NCBI RefSeq assembly: GCF_014170305.1
Contig: NZ_LZZT01000034.1
Coordinates: 1 to 64,000, forward strand
Direction: 5' to 3'
DNA from: Achromobacter sp. UMC71
GTDB taxonomy: Bacteria > Pseudomonadota > Gammaproteobacteria > Burkholderiales > Burkholderiaceae_B
Length of the DNA stretch: 64,000 nucleotides
Within the stretch, counting starts at the first letter, position 1. Every line of letters starts with the position of its first letter. This document shows positions 39,471 through 48,412 of the stretch, one piece after another. Below the pieces are notes generated by a model that saw only the letters and a list, made by a program, of their open reading frames with translations, did no database searches and was not told the origin of the DNA. Both the position numbers and the translations under genes were made by a program.

Positions 39471-40156
39471 GCGCCCCGCTTACGGGCGGATTCGATGCCC
39501 AATTGCTTGAGCTTGCGGTAAAGGTGCGTACGTTCCAGGCCGGTACGTTCGGACACGCGCGTCATGCTGTGGCTTTCGCGGACCAGGTGGTATTCGAAAT
39601 AGATGCGCTCGAATTCGTCGCGCGCCTCGCGCAGCGGCTGGTCCAGCGAAATACTGCCCAGCTGGCCGTTGGCGGTGACCGGAACTTCGTTGGCCGGCGC
39701 GGTGGAAAGCACCGGCGGGTCGAGTTCGTCTTCGAGAGCCACGGTGGCGCTGCTGGCGGCCGGCACCGCGGCGGGCGCCGGATGCGGCGCCCGGCCCCGG
39801 GCCAGGCCCGCGGCCACGGTCTTGAGCAGACGCTGCAGCGTAATCGGCTTTTCCAGGAAGTCCATGGCGCCGATACGCGTGGCTTCGACCGCCGTATCGA
39901 TGGTGGCGTGGCCGCTCATCATGATGACGGGCATGTCCAGAAGGCCCTGCGAGCCCCATTCCTTGAGCAGGCTCACGCCATCGGTGTCGGGCATCCAGAT
40001 GTCCAGCAACACCAGATCGGGACGCATGCGAAGGCGCGCGGCGCGCGCTTGCGCCGCGTTTTCGGCCAATTCGACCGTGTGTCCTTCGTCGTAAAGGATT
40101 TCCGACAAAAGCTCGCGAATACCGACTTCGTCGTCAACCACCAGAATTCTGGCCAT
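39467..40156 (-). CDS. NtrX-like response regulator lacking the AAA+ domain
   Basis: 229 residues. The receiver domain (1-118) has the acidic DDE (8-10), phospho-acceptor D52 in LVLLDIWMPD and K103 in FLEKPI. An Ala/Pro-rich linker (about 120-170) leads to a Fis-type helix-turn-helix (about 190-225; SMTRVSERTGLERTHLYRKL). The sigma-54-activating AAA+ domain of classical NtrX is absent, so it cannot act as a sigma-54 activator. It is encoded 11 bases after ntrY and overlaps trkA by 4 bases. Confidence 0.9.
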   Translation of the reverse strand: MARILVVDDEVGIRELLSEILYDEGHTVELAENAAQARAARLRMRPDLVLLDIWMPDTDGVSLLKEWGSQGLLDMPVIMMSGHATIDTAVEATRIGAMDFLEKPITLQRLLKTVAAGLARGRAPHPAPAAVPAASSATVALEDELDPPVLSTAPANEVPVTANGQLGSISLDQPLREARDEFERIYFEYHLVRESHSMTRVSERTGLERTHLYRKLKQLGIESARKRGA

Positions 40157-40167
40157 AAAGCATCCAC

Positions 40168-42486
40168 CTATTGCGTAGCCGCATTATCCTTTTCTTGCGC
40201 GGTCGCGTCCATAGTATCGGCCCCGGGTGCGAGCCGGGTCAACAAGATGGAAATCCGCGCGCCCCCTTCCTTGCGGTTCGCAAGGTCGATCCGACCACCG
40301 TGCTCTTCCACAATCTTGCGCACGATTGCCAATCCTAACCCAGTCCCGTGGGACTTGGTGGTTACGTAGGGCTCGAAGGCGCGCTGCATGACCTGGGGCG
40401 GGAAGCCCGGGCCGGTGTCGGCCACCGTGAAGCGCAGGGCCTGGTGGTCCGCGCGGTCGGGCTGCTCGCTGCGCATCAACTGCGTCGTGACGCTGACCCG
40501 GCCCTCGCCGCCCTTCTCGGCGATGGCGTCGCGGGCATTGGACAGCAGGTTATGGATGACCTGGCGCAGCTGGGTCGGGTCGCCCTCGATGGCCGGCAGA
40601 TCCGCGCCCAGGTTGACGTCCAGGTTGAGCGCCTTGCCGGCCAGGCGGGCGGGCGCGCCGCCGTCGGGGTCCCAGCCGTACAGCGACAGCACGTCGGCCA
40701 CCAGGGCATTGAAGTCGATGCGCTGCATCACCGCCGGCGGCGTGCGGGCGTACTCGCGGAAGTCGTCCACCATCTGCTTGAGCGAGGCCACCTGATTGAC
40801 GATGGTGTTGGTGGACCGCTCGACGATCTGGGCCTCGGCGGGCTGCAGCTTGCCTTCCAGCTTCATCGCCAGGCGCTCGGCGGACAGCTGGATGGGCGTC
40901 AGGGGGTTCTTGATCTCGTGGGCCAGGCGGCGCGCCACCTCGCCCCAGGCGACCGTCCGGTTGGCCGAAATGACCTCGGTGATATCGTCGAACACGACCA
41001 GGTAGCCGTTGCCGCGGCCGTCCACCCGCAAATGAGTGCCGCGCGCCAGCAGCGTCAGGGGCTGCGGTCCGTTGGGCGTATCGCCCTGCTTGGGTGCGAT
41101 CTCGAACTGTTGCTGCCAGTGCTGGCGCTCGGACCCGACCGCCGCATGGGTCGAAAACGCCTGTCGAACGATGTTCGCAAATTCGAGCATGCCGTCCACC
41201 GTTTCCAGCGGCCGCCCGATCACGGACCGCAGATCGGCCTGCAAGATGGTCTGGGCGCCCTGGTTGACGGTGGTGACGCGGAACGCCTCGTCGAACACCA
41301 GCACCCCGGAAGACAGGTTGGACAGCACGCTTTCCAGGTAGACGTTGGAACGTTCGAGCTGCTGGCGGTTGCTTTCGACCATGCGGCGGGCTTCGTCGAG
41401 CTGGCGCGTCATGGCATTGAAGGACCGGGTGAGCTGGCCGACTTCGTCGCGCTCGGGCGGTTCGGGCAGCGGCCGGTAGTCGCCCACGCCCACGGCCTGG
41501 GTGCCGCCCGCCAGGCTGAGCAGCGGGCGCACCAGCCGCTTGGATAGCGACAGCGCCACGGCGATGGCGCCAAACGCCGCCAGCAGCAGCGCCAAGGTCA
41601 GCGTGATGCCATAGAGCTTGCGCAGGCCCAGCCGCGACAGAGCCAGTTCCTGGTAGTCGCGAAAGCCCTGCTGCACCAGGTTGGCGTTGTGCGCAATCTG
41701 CTCCGGCACGGGCTGCAGCAGCTGCAACCAACGGGGTTCGGACGCGGCGCCCAGCAGATTGTCGTAGCGGTCCGGGCCGGTCAGGGGAATCACGACCCGC
41801 AGATGCAGCCCGCCGTCCGTGCCCGGCTTGACCGGATCATCGGCCTCGGCCGCCGAATAGCCGCGCGACAACCGCAGCTGGTTCATCACGGTCGAGGGCG
41901 GCATGGCCGGCAGCAACTGGCCGTATTGATTGGTGGAGAACGCCACCATGCGGCCGCTGCCGGTGAACACCATGGCTTCCTGCACGCCGTTGGCTTCGCG
42001 CAGGCGGGTCAGCGCCAGCGCCACGCCGGTGTCGGAATTGCGGTTCAGTTCCGCTGCCATGGAGCGCGCCCGCGCGTCCAGGTCGGCCAGCAGGGAATCG
42101 AGCGCCGCCCGGCCCAGGTTCAGGCCGGCCTCCAGCGCGGTATCGACCCGCACGTTGAACCAGGACTCGATCGAGCGCGACATGAACTGCACCGAGACCG
42201 TGTAGATCAAGGCGCCGGGCACCACGCCGATCAGGGCGAACGCCAGGGAAAAGCGGGCCGTTAGCCGGGCGCCGAACTGCCGCCGCCGGATCTGCCGCGC
42301 CAGCCGCACGGTCAGCGCCACCACCCAGACGAACAGCGCCAGGGCGAAGATGCCGTTCAGCACCAGCAGAATGTCGTAATAGCGGGCAAAGCGCGAGGCA
42401 TTGCCGGTGGACCACGCCAGCAGCCCCAGCAATGCCAGGCCGCTTACGGCGCCGACCATCAGGGCCAGCCGAAGCAACAGCCTCAT
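40168..42486 (-). CDS. ntrY: NtrY-like sensor histidine kinase
   Basis: 772 residues. Membrane segments at about 5-25, 30-60 and 75-100 precede a periplasmic region, another segment near 310-330, a HAMP domain (about 335-390), a PAS domain (about 400-500) and the kinase core. The phospho-acceptor is H523 in RRLAHEIKNPLTPIQLSAER, with N and G boxes NLLSNARDAI and GTGLGLAIV. I chose the ATG at 42486 (MRLLLRLALM), which overlaps the DUF4390 stop by 4 bases. Confidence 0.92.
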   Translation of the reverse strand: MRLLLRLALMVGAVSGLALLGLLAWSTGNASRFARYYDILLVLNGIFALALFVWVVALTVRLARQIRRRQFGARLTARFSLAFALIGVVPGALIYTVSVQFMSRSIESWFNVRVDTALEAGLNLGRAALDSLLADLDARARSMAAELNRNSDTGVALALTRLREANGVQEAMVFTGSGRMVAFSTNQYGQLLPAMPPSTVMNQLRLSRGYSAAEADDPVKPGTDGGLHLRVVIPLTGPDRYDNLLGAASEPRWLQLLQPVPEQIAHNANLVQQGFRDYQELALSRLGLRKLYGITLTLALLLAAFGAIAVALSLSKRLVRPLLSLAGGTQAVGVGDYRPLPEPPERDEVGQLTRSFNAMTRQLDEARRMVESNRQQLERSNVYLESVLSNLSSGVLVFDEAFRVTTVNQGAQTILQADLRSVIGRPLETVDGMLEFANIVRQAFSTHAAVGSERQHWQQQFEIAPKQGDTPNGPQPLTLLARGTHLRVDGRGNGYLVVFDDITEVISANRTVAWGEVARRLAHEIKNPLTPIQLSAERLAMKLEGKLQPAEAQIVERSTNTIVNQVASLKQMVDDFREYARTPPAVMQRIDFNALVADVLSLYGWDPDGGAPARLAGKALNLDVNLGADLPAIEGDPTQLRQVIHNLLSNARDAIAEKGGEGRVSVTTQLMRSEQPDRADHQALRFTVADTGPGFPPQVMQRAFEPYVTTKSHGTGLGLAIVRKIVEEHGGRIDLANRKEGGARISILLTRLAPGADTMDATAQEKDNAATQ

Positions 42487-43073
42487 GAGGGGTCTTTCTC
42501 CTTGTCGCCCAGCGAGAACGAGAAGTCCGTCCAGGGCGTGCCTTGGGCCCACGAACTGCTGTTCAGGGCATTGACCTGGAACGGCCTCGGCAGCAGCGAG
42601 GTATCCAGCCGCAGCCGCAGTTGGCCGCCATAGACCACGCCTTCGTCGAAATCATCGGCGTCGGCGACCTGCCAGTTGCGGACATGGCGGATGACGCTCA
42701 TGGCGTCGTCCAGCGAGGCTACCGGGAAGGACAGCTCGCCCACCCCGGCCCGCCATTGGCGGGTCAACGCGTTATAGATCACGCGCCAGGTACGCGAGGT
42801 GTCGACCAGGGACTTGTCGAACCACCACCAGCGCTCGCGGGTAATGGTGACGTCGGCGGTGAAATACAGCGGCACGCCGCGCTGGGCGGCGTCGCGCAGT
42901 TGCTGGTTCAGTTCGAATTGGATATCGGCGTCGATTTCAAGCTTGTCGCCACGCACCACGGGTTCGACGTGCACGACTTTCGGCTCGGCCGCGTGCGCCT
43001 GGCCGACCGGCGCAAACGAAAGCAAGGCAGATACGAACAACAACCCCAGAAATACGCGTGAAATGATGGACAT
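42483..43073 (-). CDS. DUF4390 exported protein
   Basis: 196 residues with a signal peptide (IISRVFLGLLFVSALLSF, likely cleaved after AHA near residue 28). The mature part has beta-rich segments such as GDKLEIDADIQFELNQQL and SRTWRVIYNALTRQWRAGVG, typical of DUF4390. In betaproteobacteria it commonly lies between rsmB and ntrY, as here. Function unknown; a periplasmic partner of the NtrY sensor is a possibility suggested only by the 4-base overlap. Confidence 0.88.
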   Translation of the reverse strand: MSIISRVFLGLLFVSALLSFAPVGQAHAAEPKVVHVEPVVRGDKLEIDADIQFELNQQLRDAAQRGVPLYFTADVTITRERWWWFDKSLVDTSRTWRVIYNALTRQWRAGVGELSFPVASLDDAMSVIRHVRNWQVADADDFDEGVVYGGQLRLRLDTSLLPRPFQVNALNSSSWAQGTPWTDFSFSLGDKEKDPS

Positions 43074-43113
43074 ACGACACCGAAACCCCTGTCATGCCCC
43101 TATTCTTGGCGAT

Positions 43114-44451
43114 TCAGGACGCCTTGGCAAACAAGGCGTAGAAAAACCCGTCGTGCTGGTCCGCAGGTGTTGCATTGACAGCAACTGGCAGCAATTGGCC
43201 CGGGGCTTCCAGACGCTGGGCTTCGGGGTGGCGCTGCAGGAATTCCAGCGCCTGGCGCGCGCCTTCAATCGGAAAGACCGAGCAGGTCACATAGAGCAGG
43301 CGGCCGCCGGGCGCCACGGTGGACCAGAGCGCGTCCAGGATCCGGGCTTGCAGGGTGGCAGTGCGGCGCACATCGTTTTCGCGGCGCAGCCAGCGGATGT
43401 CCGGATGGCGCCGCACAATGCCCGAAGCCGTGCAGGGCACGTCCGCCAGCACCGCATCAAAGGGCTTGCCGTCCCACCAGGCGTCCAGGTCGGCGGCGTC
43501 CGCCGCCTGCAGCCGCACGCGGTCGCCCGACAGGCCCAGGCGGTCCAGGTTCTGGCCAACCCGCACCAGGCGATCGGCGTCGGCGTCCAGGGCCAGCAGG
43601 TCGATGTCGGCCAGTTCCAGCAGATGAGCGGTCTTGCCGCCCGGCGCCGAGCAGGCGTCCAGCACGCGCATGCCGTCGGCAGGCGCCAGCAGCTCGGCGG
43701 CCAATTGCGCGCCGGCATCCTGCACCGACCACCAGCCTTCGGCAAAGCCGGGCAACTGGGTCACAGGCTTGGGCGAGGCCAGCACCAGGCCGGCCGCCCC
43801 CACGGGTTCGGCCGCCAGGCCGGCGGCCTGGAAGGCAGCCAGGACCTGCTCGCGGCTGGCGCGGCGGCGGTTCACGCGCAGGGTCAACGGCGCCGGCACA
43901 TTGGCCGACTGCAGGATCTCCTGCCATTGCTGCGGATAGGCCACGCGCAATTGCTTGACCCACCAGCCAGGATGGTTCCACTGGGCTTCCAGGCTGCCGG
44001 CCACCGCGGCGTCCAGCGCCGCCCGCTCACGCAGGAAACGGCGCAGGCAGGCGTTGAGCAGGCCCTTGAATGACGCCAGGCTGCGGGTGTTGGAAGCCGC
44101 CGTCACGGCCTGGTCCACCACCGTGTGCGGCGCGTACACCGGCATGCCCGGCATGGCGGCCGCGGCCTCGCCCTCGGCCTTGAGCAGCGTCAGCGACACC
44201 AGCAACAGGGACTCGAACAGCACATTGGGATAGCGCTGCACCAGTTCGCGGCCGACGGCGTCGGCCCAGCCCAGATAACGCATCGCATGGAACGACACCG
44301 CCTGGGTGGCGGGCCGCAAGCCCGAATCGACGTCGGCAAGCGCTTCGGTCAGCGACCGGCCGTCCAGGACCTCCTCGACCACCCCCGCGCTGGAAAGCAG
44401 GACGGAAGAAAGCGGCGGGGCAAGATGGGGAGTGTCGGAACGGGTGGACAT
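43114..44451 (-). CDS. rsmB: 16S rRNA (cytosine(967)-C(5))-methyltransferase
   Basis: 445 residues. An N-terminal NusB-like RNA-binding domain (about 1-150) precedes a SAM methyltransferase domain with DACSAPGGKTAHLLEL, and the catalytic cysteines in DVPCTASG and near YVTCSVFP. It modifies C967 of 16S rRNA. First gene of the run rsmB-DUF4390-ntrY-ntrX-trkA-trkH, with 40 bases to the next gene. Confidence 0.95.
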   Translation of the reverse strand: MSTRSDTPHLAPPLSSVLLSSAGVVEEVLDGRSLTEALADVDSGLRPATQAVSFHAMRYLGWADAVGRELVQRYPNVLFESLLLVSLTLLKAEGEAAAAMPGMPVYAPHTVVDQAVTAASNTRSLASFKGLLNACLRRFLRERAALDAAVAGSLEAQWNHPGWWVKQLRVAYPQQWQEILQSANVPAPLTLRVNRRRASREQVLAAFQAAGLAAEPVGAAGLVLASPKPVTQLPGFAEGWWSVQDAGAQLAAELLAPADGMRVLDACSAPGGKTAHLLELADIDLLALDADADRLVRVGQNLDRLGLSGDRVRLQAADAADLDAWWDGKPFDAVLADVPCTASGIVRRHPDIRWLRRENDVRRTATLQARILDALWSTVAPGGRLLYVTCSVFPIEGARQALEFLQRHPEAQRLEAPGQLLPVAVNATPADQHDGFFYALFAKAS

Positions 44452-44614
44452 GGCAGGAAATCAGTCGATAAGACCGCTATGGTAGCCCGGCGCGGCCCGC
44501 CGCCCCGGCGCGCGCCGCGATTGGCCCGCCCGTCGACGGGCAAACGGGCGGTTCCGGGCGCTGGACAGACCCCCGCCGCCCGCGTCACACTGGCCGCTCG
44601 CCACGGAGCCCGCC

Positions 44615-45247
44615 ATGTCCACCACCACGCTGCTGCTGTTCATCCTGGCCTCGGCCGTCGCCATCGTGACACCGGGCCCGACGGTCCTGCTCGCCATGAG
44701 CAACGGCTCGCGCCATGGCGTGCGCGCCGCCTGCTGGGGCATGGGCGGCGCCATCATGGCGGATCTGATCCTGGTGGGTGCGGTGGCGTCCGGCCTGGGC
44801 GTGGTGCTGGCCGCCTCCGAAGTTGCCTTCCATACCCTCAAATGGGTGGGCGCGGCCTACCTGGCCTACCTGGGGTGGAAGATGCTGCGGTCCGACTCGG
44901 CGCTGGTCATGCCCGCCGCCTCGCCGGATGCTGTCCGGCCCGCGGGGCTGAAACTGGGTCTGCGCAGCTTTGTGGTGGCGGTCACCAACCCGAAGCTGCT
45001 GCTGTTCATGTCTGCCTTCCTGCCCCAGTTCATCGACACCCAGGCCCCCTTGCTGCCGCAGTACCTGACGGTGGCCTGCGTGCTGGCGCTGATGAACCTG
45101 CTGACCATGCTGGCCTACGCCACCCTGGGCGCGCAACTGGTGCGGGCCTTCCAGGGTTCGGGCCTGCGCTGGCTGAACCGCATCTGCGGCACGCTGATGA
45201 TCGGCCTGGCCGGCACCTTGGCGCTGTACCGCCGCAGCGGGTCCTGA
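44615..45247 (+). CDS. LysE-family amino-acid exporter
   Basis: 210-residue membrane protein with about six hydrophobic segments. The family signature ATPGPTVLLAMSNGSRHG-type N terminus (IVTPGPTVLLAMSNGSRHG) and the WVGAAYLAYLGWKML segment are visible. Substrates of RhtB/LysE proteins include homoserine, threonine and lysine; not resolvable here. Divergent from rsmB. It may not belong to the carnitine cluster, which begins 298 bases later. Confidence 0.9.
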   Translation: MSTTTLLLFILASAVAIVTPGPTVLLAMSNGSRHGVRAACWGMGGAIMADLILVGAVASGLGVVLAASEVAFHTLKWVGAAYLAYLGWKMLRSDSALVMPAASPDAVRPAGLKLGLRSFVVAVTNPKLLLFMSAFLPQFIDTQAPLLPQYLTVACVLALMNLLTMLAYATLGAQLVRAFQGSGLRWLNRICGTLMIGLAGTLALYRRSGS

Positions 45248-45544
45248 ACGCCGGTGGCATGCCGCCGCCGGCTGGACCAGGCCGCTCGCAACGGGCGTTG
45301 GTCCGAGATTTACCTCCCCTGAAAACCGCCAGGCAACGGCTGCCGCGGCAACGGCCGCCGCCCTAGCTGCCCGCTGTCTCGCGTCTGTCTGCACCGGAGC
45401 CGAAACCTGCTGCCTGGGATTTTCCCTAGCTCGGCTAAGGCCGGCTTCCGAGTTAATCTATGGTTATACGTCAACTATAAGTTAACAACAGCACCGCGAC
45501 GGCCCTGAAACCCGTCGACGGCGCCCTGGAGCAGGAGACAACCC
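45248..45544. promoter_or_regulatory. Upstream region of the carnitine cluster
   Basis: 297 bases without a gene. The end is AT-rich and contains TTATA (45464-45468) and TATAA (45476-45480) as an inverted pair, plus two copies of AGTTAA (45451 and 45480 regions). These could be -10/operator elements for the BCCT gene. GGAG lies 10 bases before that ATG. Confidence 0.5.
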
Positions 45545-47170
45545 ATGCACCGCCCCAAGCCAGACCTATTCCTGATCGCAGCCAGCCTGGTTGCCGTTGC
45601 GCTTCCCGTCATCGGCCTCGCCGTCTTCCCCGCAGCCGCCGAAGCGTTCGCCAGCGTGTTGTTCGAGTTTTCAACGCGTGCCTTCGGCACCCTCGTGCTG
45701 GTGTTCGTCTTTGCAACCGCCCTGGCCGCCGCCTACCTGGCTTTCAGCAAGTACGGCAACATCCGGCTGGGCAGCGGCAAGCCCGAATACGCCACCCCGA
45801 CCTGGGTGTTCATGTTCATCTGTGCCGGCATGGGCTCGTCCACCCTGTACTGGGGCGTCATGGAATGGGCCTACTACTACGAGGCGCCCGGGCTGCATTT
45901 GGCGGCGGGGTCTCGCGACGCGCTGGAGTACAGCATCAGCTACTCCTTTTTCCATTGGGGCATCAGTGCCTGGGCCCTCTATGCCGTCGCATCGCTTGCC
46001 CTGGCCTACCACTTCCATGTCCGTAAAAAGAGCGGGTTGGGCATGGCATCCATCGTCGAGGCCGTTACCGGCCTGCGCGCCCACGGCTGGGTCGGCCGCC
46101 TCGTGGATCTGGTATTTGTCTTCACCATGTTCGGCGCCCTGACGGTATCGCTGGCGCTGACCGCCTCGACACTGACCCGGGGCCTGTCCGCGCTGACGGG
46201 CATGCCCGATACCTTCACCACTCAGTTCATCATCATTGCCGTCATCTCGGTGGTGTTCTCGCTCAGCTCGTACGTAGGCATCGACGGCGGCATGCAGCGC
46301 CTGAGCAAGATCGTCTGCATCGGCGCACTCGCCTATTCGGCTATCGTGCTCGTCGTCGGCCCCACCCAGTTCACGATCAACAACATCACCAACGGACTGG
46401 GTCTCATGATCCAGAACTGGGTGCGCATGAGCCTGTTCACCGATCCCTCAGGCGACGGCGAATTCACGCGCAGTTGGACCGTGTTCTATTGGCTGTGGTG
46501 GATTTCCTACGCCCCTGGCGTCGCCATGTTCGTTACCCGGGTGTCGCGCGGCCGCAAGATGAAGGAAGTCATCGCCGCCCTGGTACTGGGCGGCAGCGCG
46601 GGCTGCTGGTTCTTCTTCGGCGCGCTGGAAAGCTTCAGCATGCACCAGTACCTGACCCAGGCGGTCGACGTGCCCCGCCTGCTGGCCGAACACAGCGGCG
46701 AAACCGCCGTGGTCACCCTGTTGACCAGCCTGCCCTGGGGCGGCGTGTTCCTGGCCGCGTTCCTCTTCATCATGGCCGTGTTCTGCGCATCCCACATGGA
46801 CGCGGTGGGCTACGCCATCGCCGCCACCAGCACCCGCAACCTGAAAGAAGGGCAAGACCCCAGCCCCACGCTGCGGCTGTTCTGGTGCGTGATGCTGGCG
46901 CTGCTGCCCCTGGCCATGCTGTTCGCCCATGTCTCCCTGAACACCATGAAAACGGCCGTCGTCCTGACGACCATCCCGTTCCTGCTCGTACTGGGAATCA
47001 TGCTGTTCGGCCTGTTCCGCTGGCTGTCGCAGGACTATGGCGCCATGCCCGCCCAGCACATCGAAGAACAAGCGCGGCGTCTGGCCAATACCGAGTCCGC
47101 GGACACCAAGGCCGCCGCGACTGCCACCCCGCAAACCCCGCCAACCACCGTTCCCGCCACCAGGACCTGA
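45545..47170 (+). CDS. BCCT-family transporter (probable carnitine/betaine uptake)
   Basis: 541 residues, twelve hydrophobic segments. Family motifs include [21 protein letters not shown]-like residues (about 97-117; aromatic box segment) and the [20 protein letters not shown] region with WVRMSLFTD before it. The cytoplasmic C-terminal tail is Ala/Thr/Pro-rich. BCCT carriers move trimethylammonium compounds such as carnitine and betaine. Its position just before the carnitine monooxygenase genes, as yeaV precedes yeaWX in E. coli, makes carnitine or a relative the likely substrate (inference). Confidence 0.9.
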   Translation: MHRPKPDLFLIAASLVAVALPVIGLAVFPAAAEAFASVLFEFSTRAFGTLVLVFVFATALAAAYLAFSKYGNIRLGSGKPEYATPTWVFMFICAGMGSSTLYWGVMEWAYYYEAPGLHLAAGSRDALEYSISYSFFHWGISAWALYAVASLALAYHFHVRKKSGLGMASIVEAVTGLRAHGWVGRLVDLVFVFTMFGALTVSLALTASTLTRGLSALTGMPDTFTTQFIIIAVISVVFSLSSYVGIDGGMQRLSKIVCIGALAYSAIVLVVGPTQFTINNITNGLGLMIQNWVRMSLFTDPSGDGEFTRSWTVFYWLWWISYAPGVAMFVTRVSRGRKMKEVIAALVLGGSAGCWFFFGALESFSMHQYLTQAVDVPRLLAEHSGETAVVTLLTSLPWGGVFLAAFLFIMAVFCASHMDAVGYAIAATSTRNLKEGQDPSPTLRLFWCVMLALLPLAMLFAHVSLNTMKTAVVLTTIPFLLVLGIMLFGLFRWLSQDYGAMPAQHIEEQARRLANTESADTKAAATATPQTPPTTVPATRT

Positions 47171-47209
47171 CTCCCGATCCACCGCAACCCCGAACCTTTG
47201 GAGCCATAC

Positions 47210-48346
47210 ATGAATCCCAGCACCAACACCATCGAACGCCTGCCCGCCGACTTCTGCGCCAATGCCGACGTCGCCCATACCATTCCCGCCAGCTACTACA
47301 CCAGCGACGCCATCTACGAATACGAAAAAGAGAAGATCTTCGCCAATAGCTGGATCTGTGTCGGCCACTGCAGCGAAGTCGCGGAAAACAACGCCTACAT
47401 CACCCGCGATGTCATCGGCGAAAGCATCATCGTCGTGCGCGGCCGCGACAGTGTGCTGCGCGCCTTCTACAACGTCTGCCCCCACCGCGGCCACCAACTG
47501 CTGCAAGGTGATGGCAAGGCCAAGAACGTCATCACCTGCCCGTACCACGCCTGGACCTTCAAGCTCGACGGCGACCTGGCCCACGCCCGCAACTGCGACA
47601 ACGTCATCGACTTCGACAAGGCCAACTCCAGCCTGGTCGGGCTGCGTGTCGAGGAATACGCCGGCTTCATCTTCATCAACATGAACGCCGAGGCCGGCAG
47701 CGTCGAAACGCAACTGCCCGGTCTGCAAGACCGCCTGCACCAAGCCTGCCCCGTCATCAAGGACCTGCATCTGGCCGCCCGCTTCGTCACCGAAACGCCC
47801 GCCAACTGGAAGAGCATCGTCGACAACTACATGGAGTGCTACCACTGCGCGCCGGCACATCCCGGTTTCGCCGATTCGGTCGACGTCGGCCAGTACACGC
47901 ACACCATGCACGGCAATTGGAGCCTGCAGTTCGGCATCGCCAAGTCTTCGCCGAAGTCGTTCCAGTTCGACGACAGCGTCAAGGATCCTTCCTTCTCGGG
48001 CTTCTGGGCGTGGCCGTGCACCATGTTCAACGTGCCGCCGGGAGGCAACTTCATGACCGTCATCTACGAATTCCCGGCCAGCGCCGGCATCACCCTGCAG
48101 CACTACGACATCTACTTCTTGAACAAGGAACTGACGGACGAGCAGAAGTCCCTGATCGAGTGGTACCGCAATGTGTTCCGCCCCGAAGACCTGCGCCTGG
48201 TGGAAAGCGTGCAGAAGGGCCTGAAATCGCGGGGCTATCGCGGGCGCGGCCGGATCATGGTCGACCGCGAGCGCAGCGGCCAGAGCGAACACGGCATTGC
48301 GCACTTCCACCACCTCGTGGCCCAAGCGCACCAGGACCGCGACTGA
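47210..48346 (+). CDS. cntA: Carnitine monooxygenase, Rieske oxygenase subunit (CntA/YeaW)
   Basis: Oxygenates L-carnitine to trimethylamine and malic semialdehyde, with electrons from CntB. 378 residues. The Rieske cluster ligands are C90, H92 (CPHRGHQL) and C110, H113 (CPYHAWTF). The mononuclear iron site is in DNYMECYHCAPAHPGF with H212 and H217. E209 sits at the bridging position where most Rieske oxygenases have Asp, a known trait of CntA/YeaW. The C terminus (SLIEWYRNVFRPEDLRLVES) is almost that of E. coli YeaW. GGAG precedes the ATG. Confidence 0.94.
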   Translation: MNPSTNTIERLPADFCANADVAHTIPASYYTSDAIYEYEKEKIFANSWICVGHCSEVAENNAYITRDVIGESIIVVRGRDSVLRAFYNVCPHRGHQLLQGDGKAKNVITCPYHAWTFKLDGDLAHARNCDNVIDFDKANSSLVGLRVEEYAGFIFINMNAEAGSVETQLPGLQDRLHQACPVIKDLHLAARFVTETPANWKSIVDNYMECYHCAPAHPGFADSVDVGQYTHTMHGNWSLQFGIAKSSPKSFQFDDSVKDPSFSGFWAWPCTMFNVPPGGNFMTVIYEFPASAGITLQHYDIYFLNKELTDEQKSLIEWYRNVFRPEDLRLVESVQKGLKSRGYRGRGRIMVDRERSGQSEHGIAHFHHLVAQAHQDRD

Positions 48347-48412
48347 CCTGCTCGCATGCCCGCGGTGGCGTGCCGCCCGGGCACGCCACCTCCCTTACCG
48401 CCCAGGACTCCC

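Noticed and set aside
46448-48331. A 627-codon minus-strand frame opposite the BCCT and cntA genes
   Set aside because: Shadow frame; it spans two clearly coding genes and an intergenic gap on the other strand.
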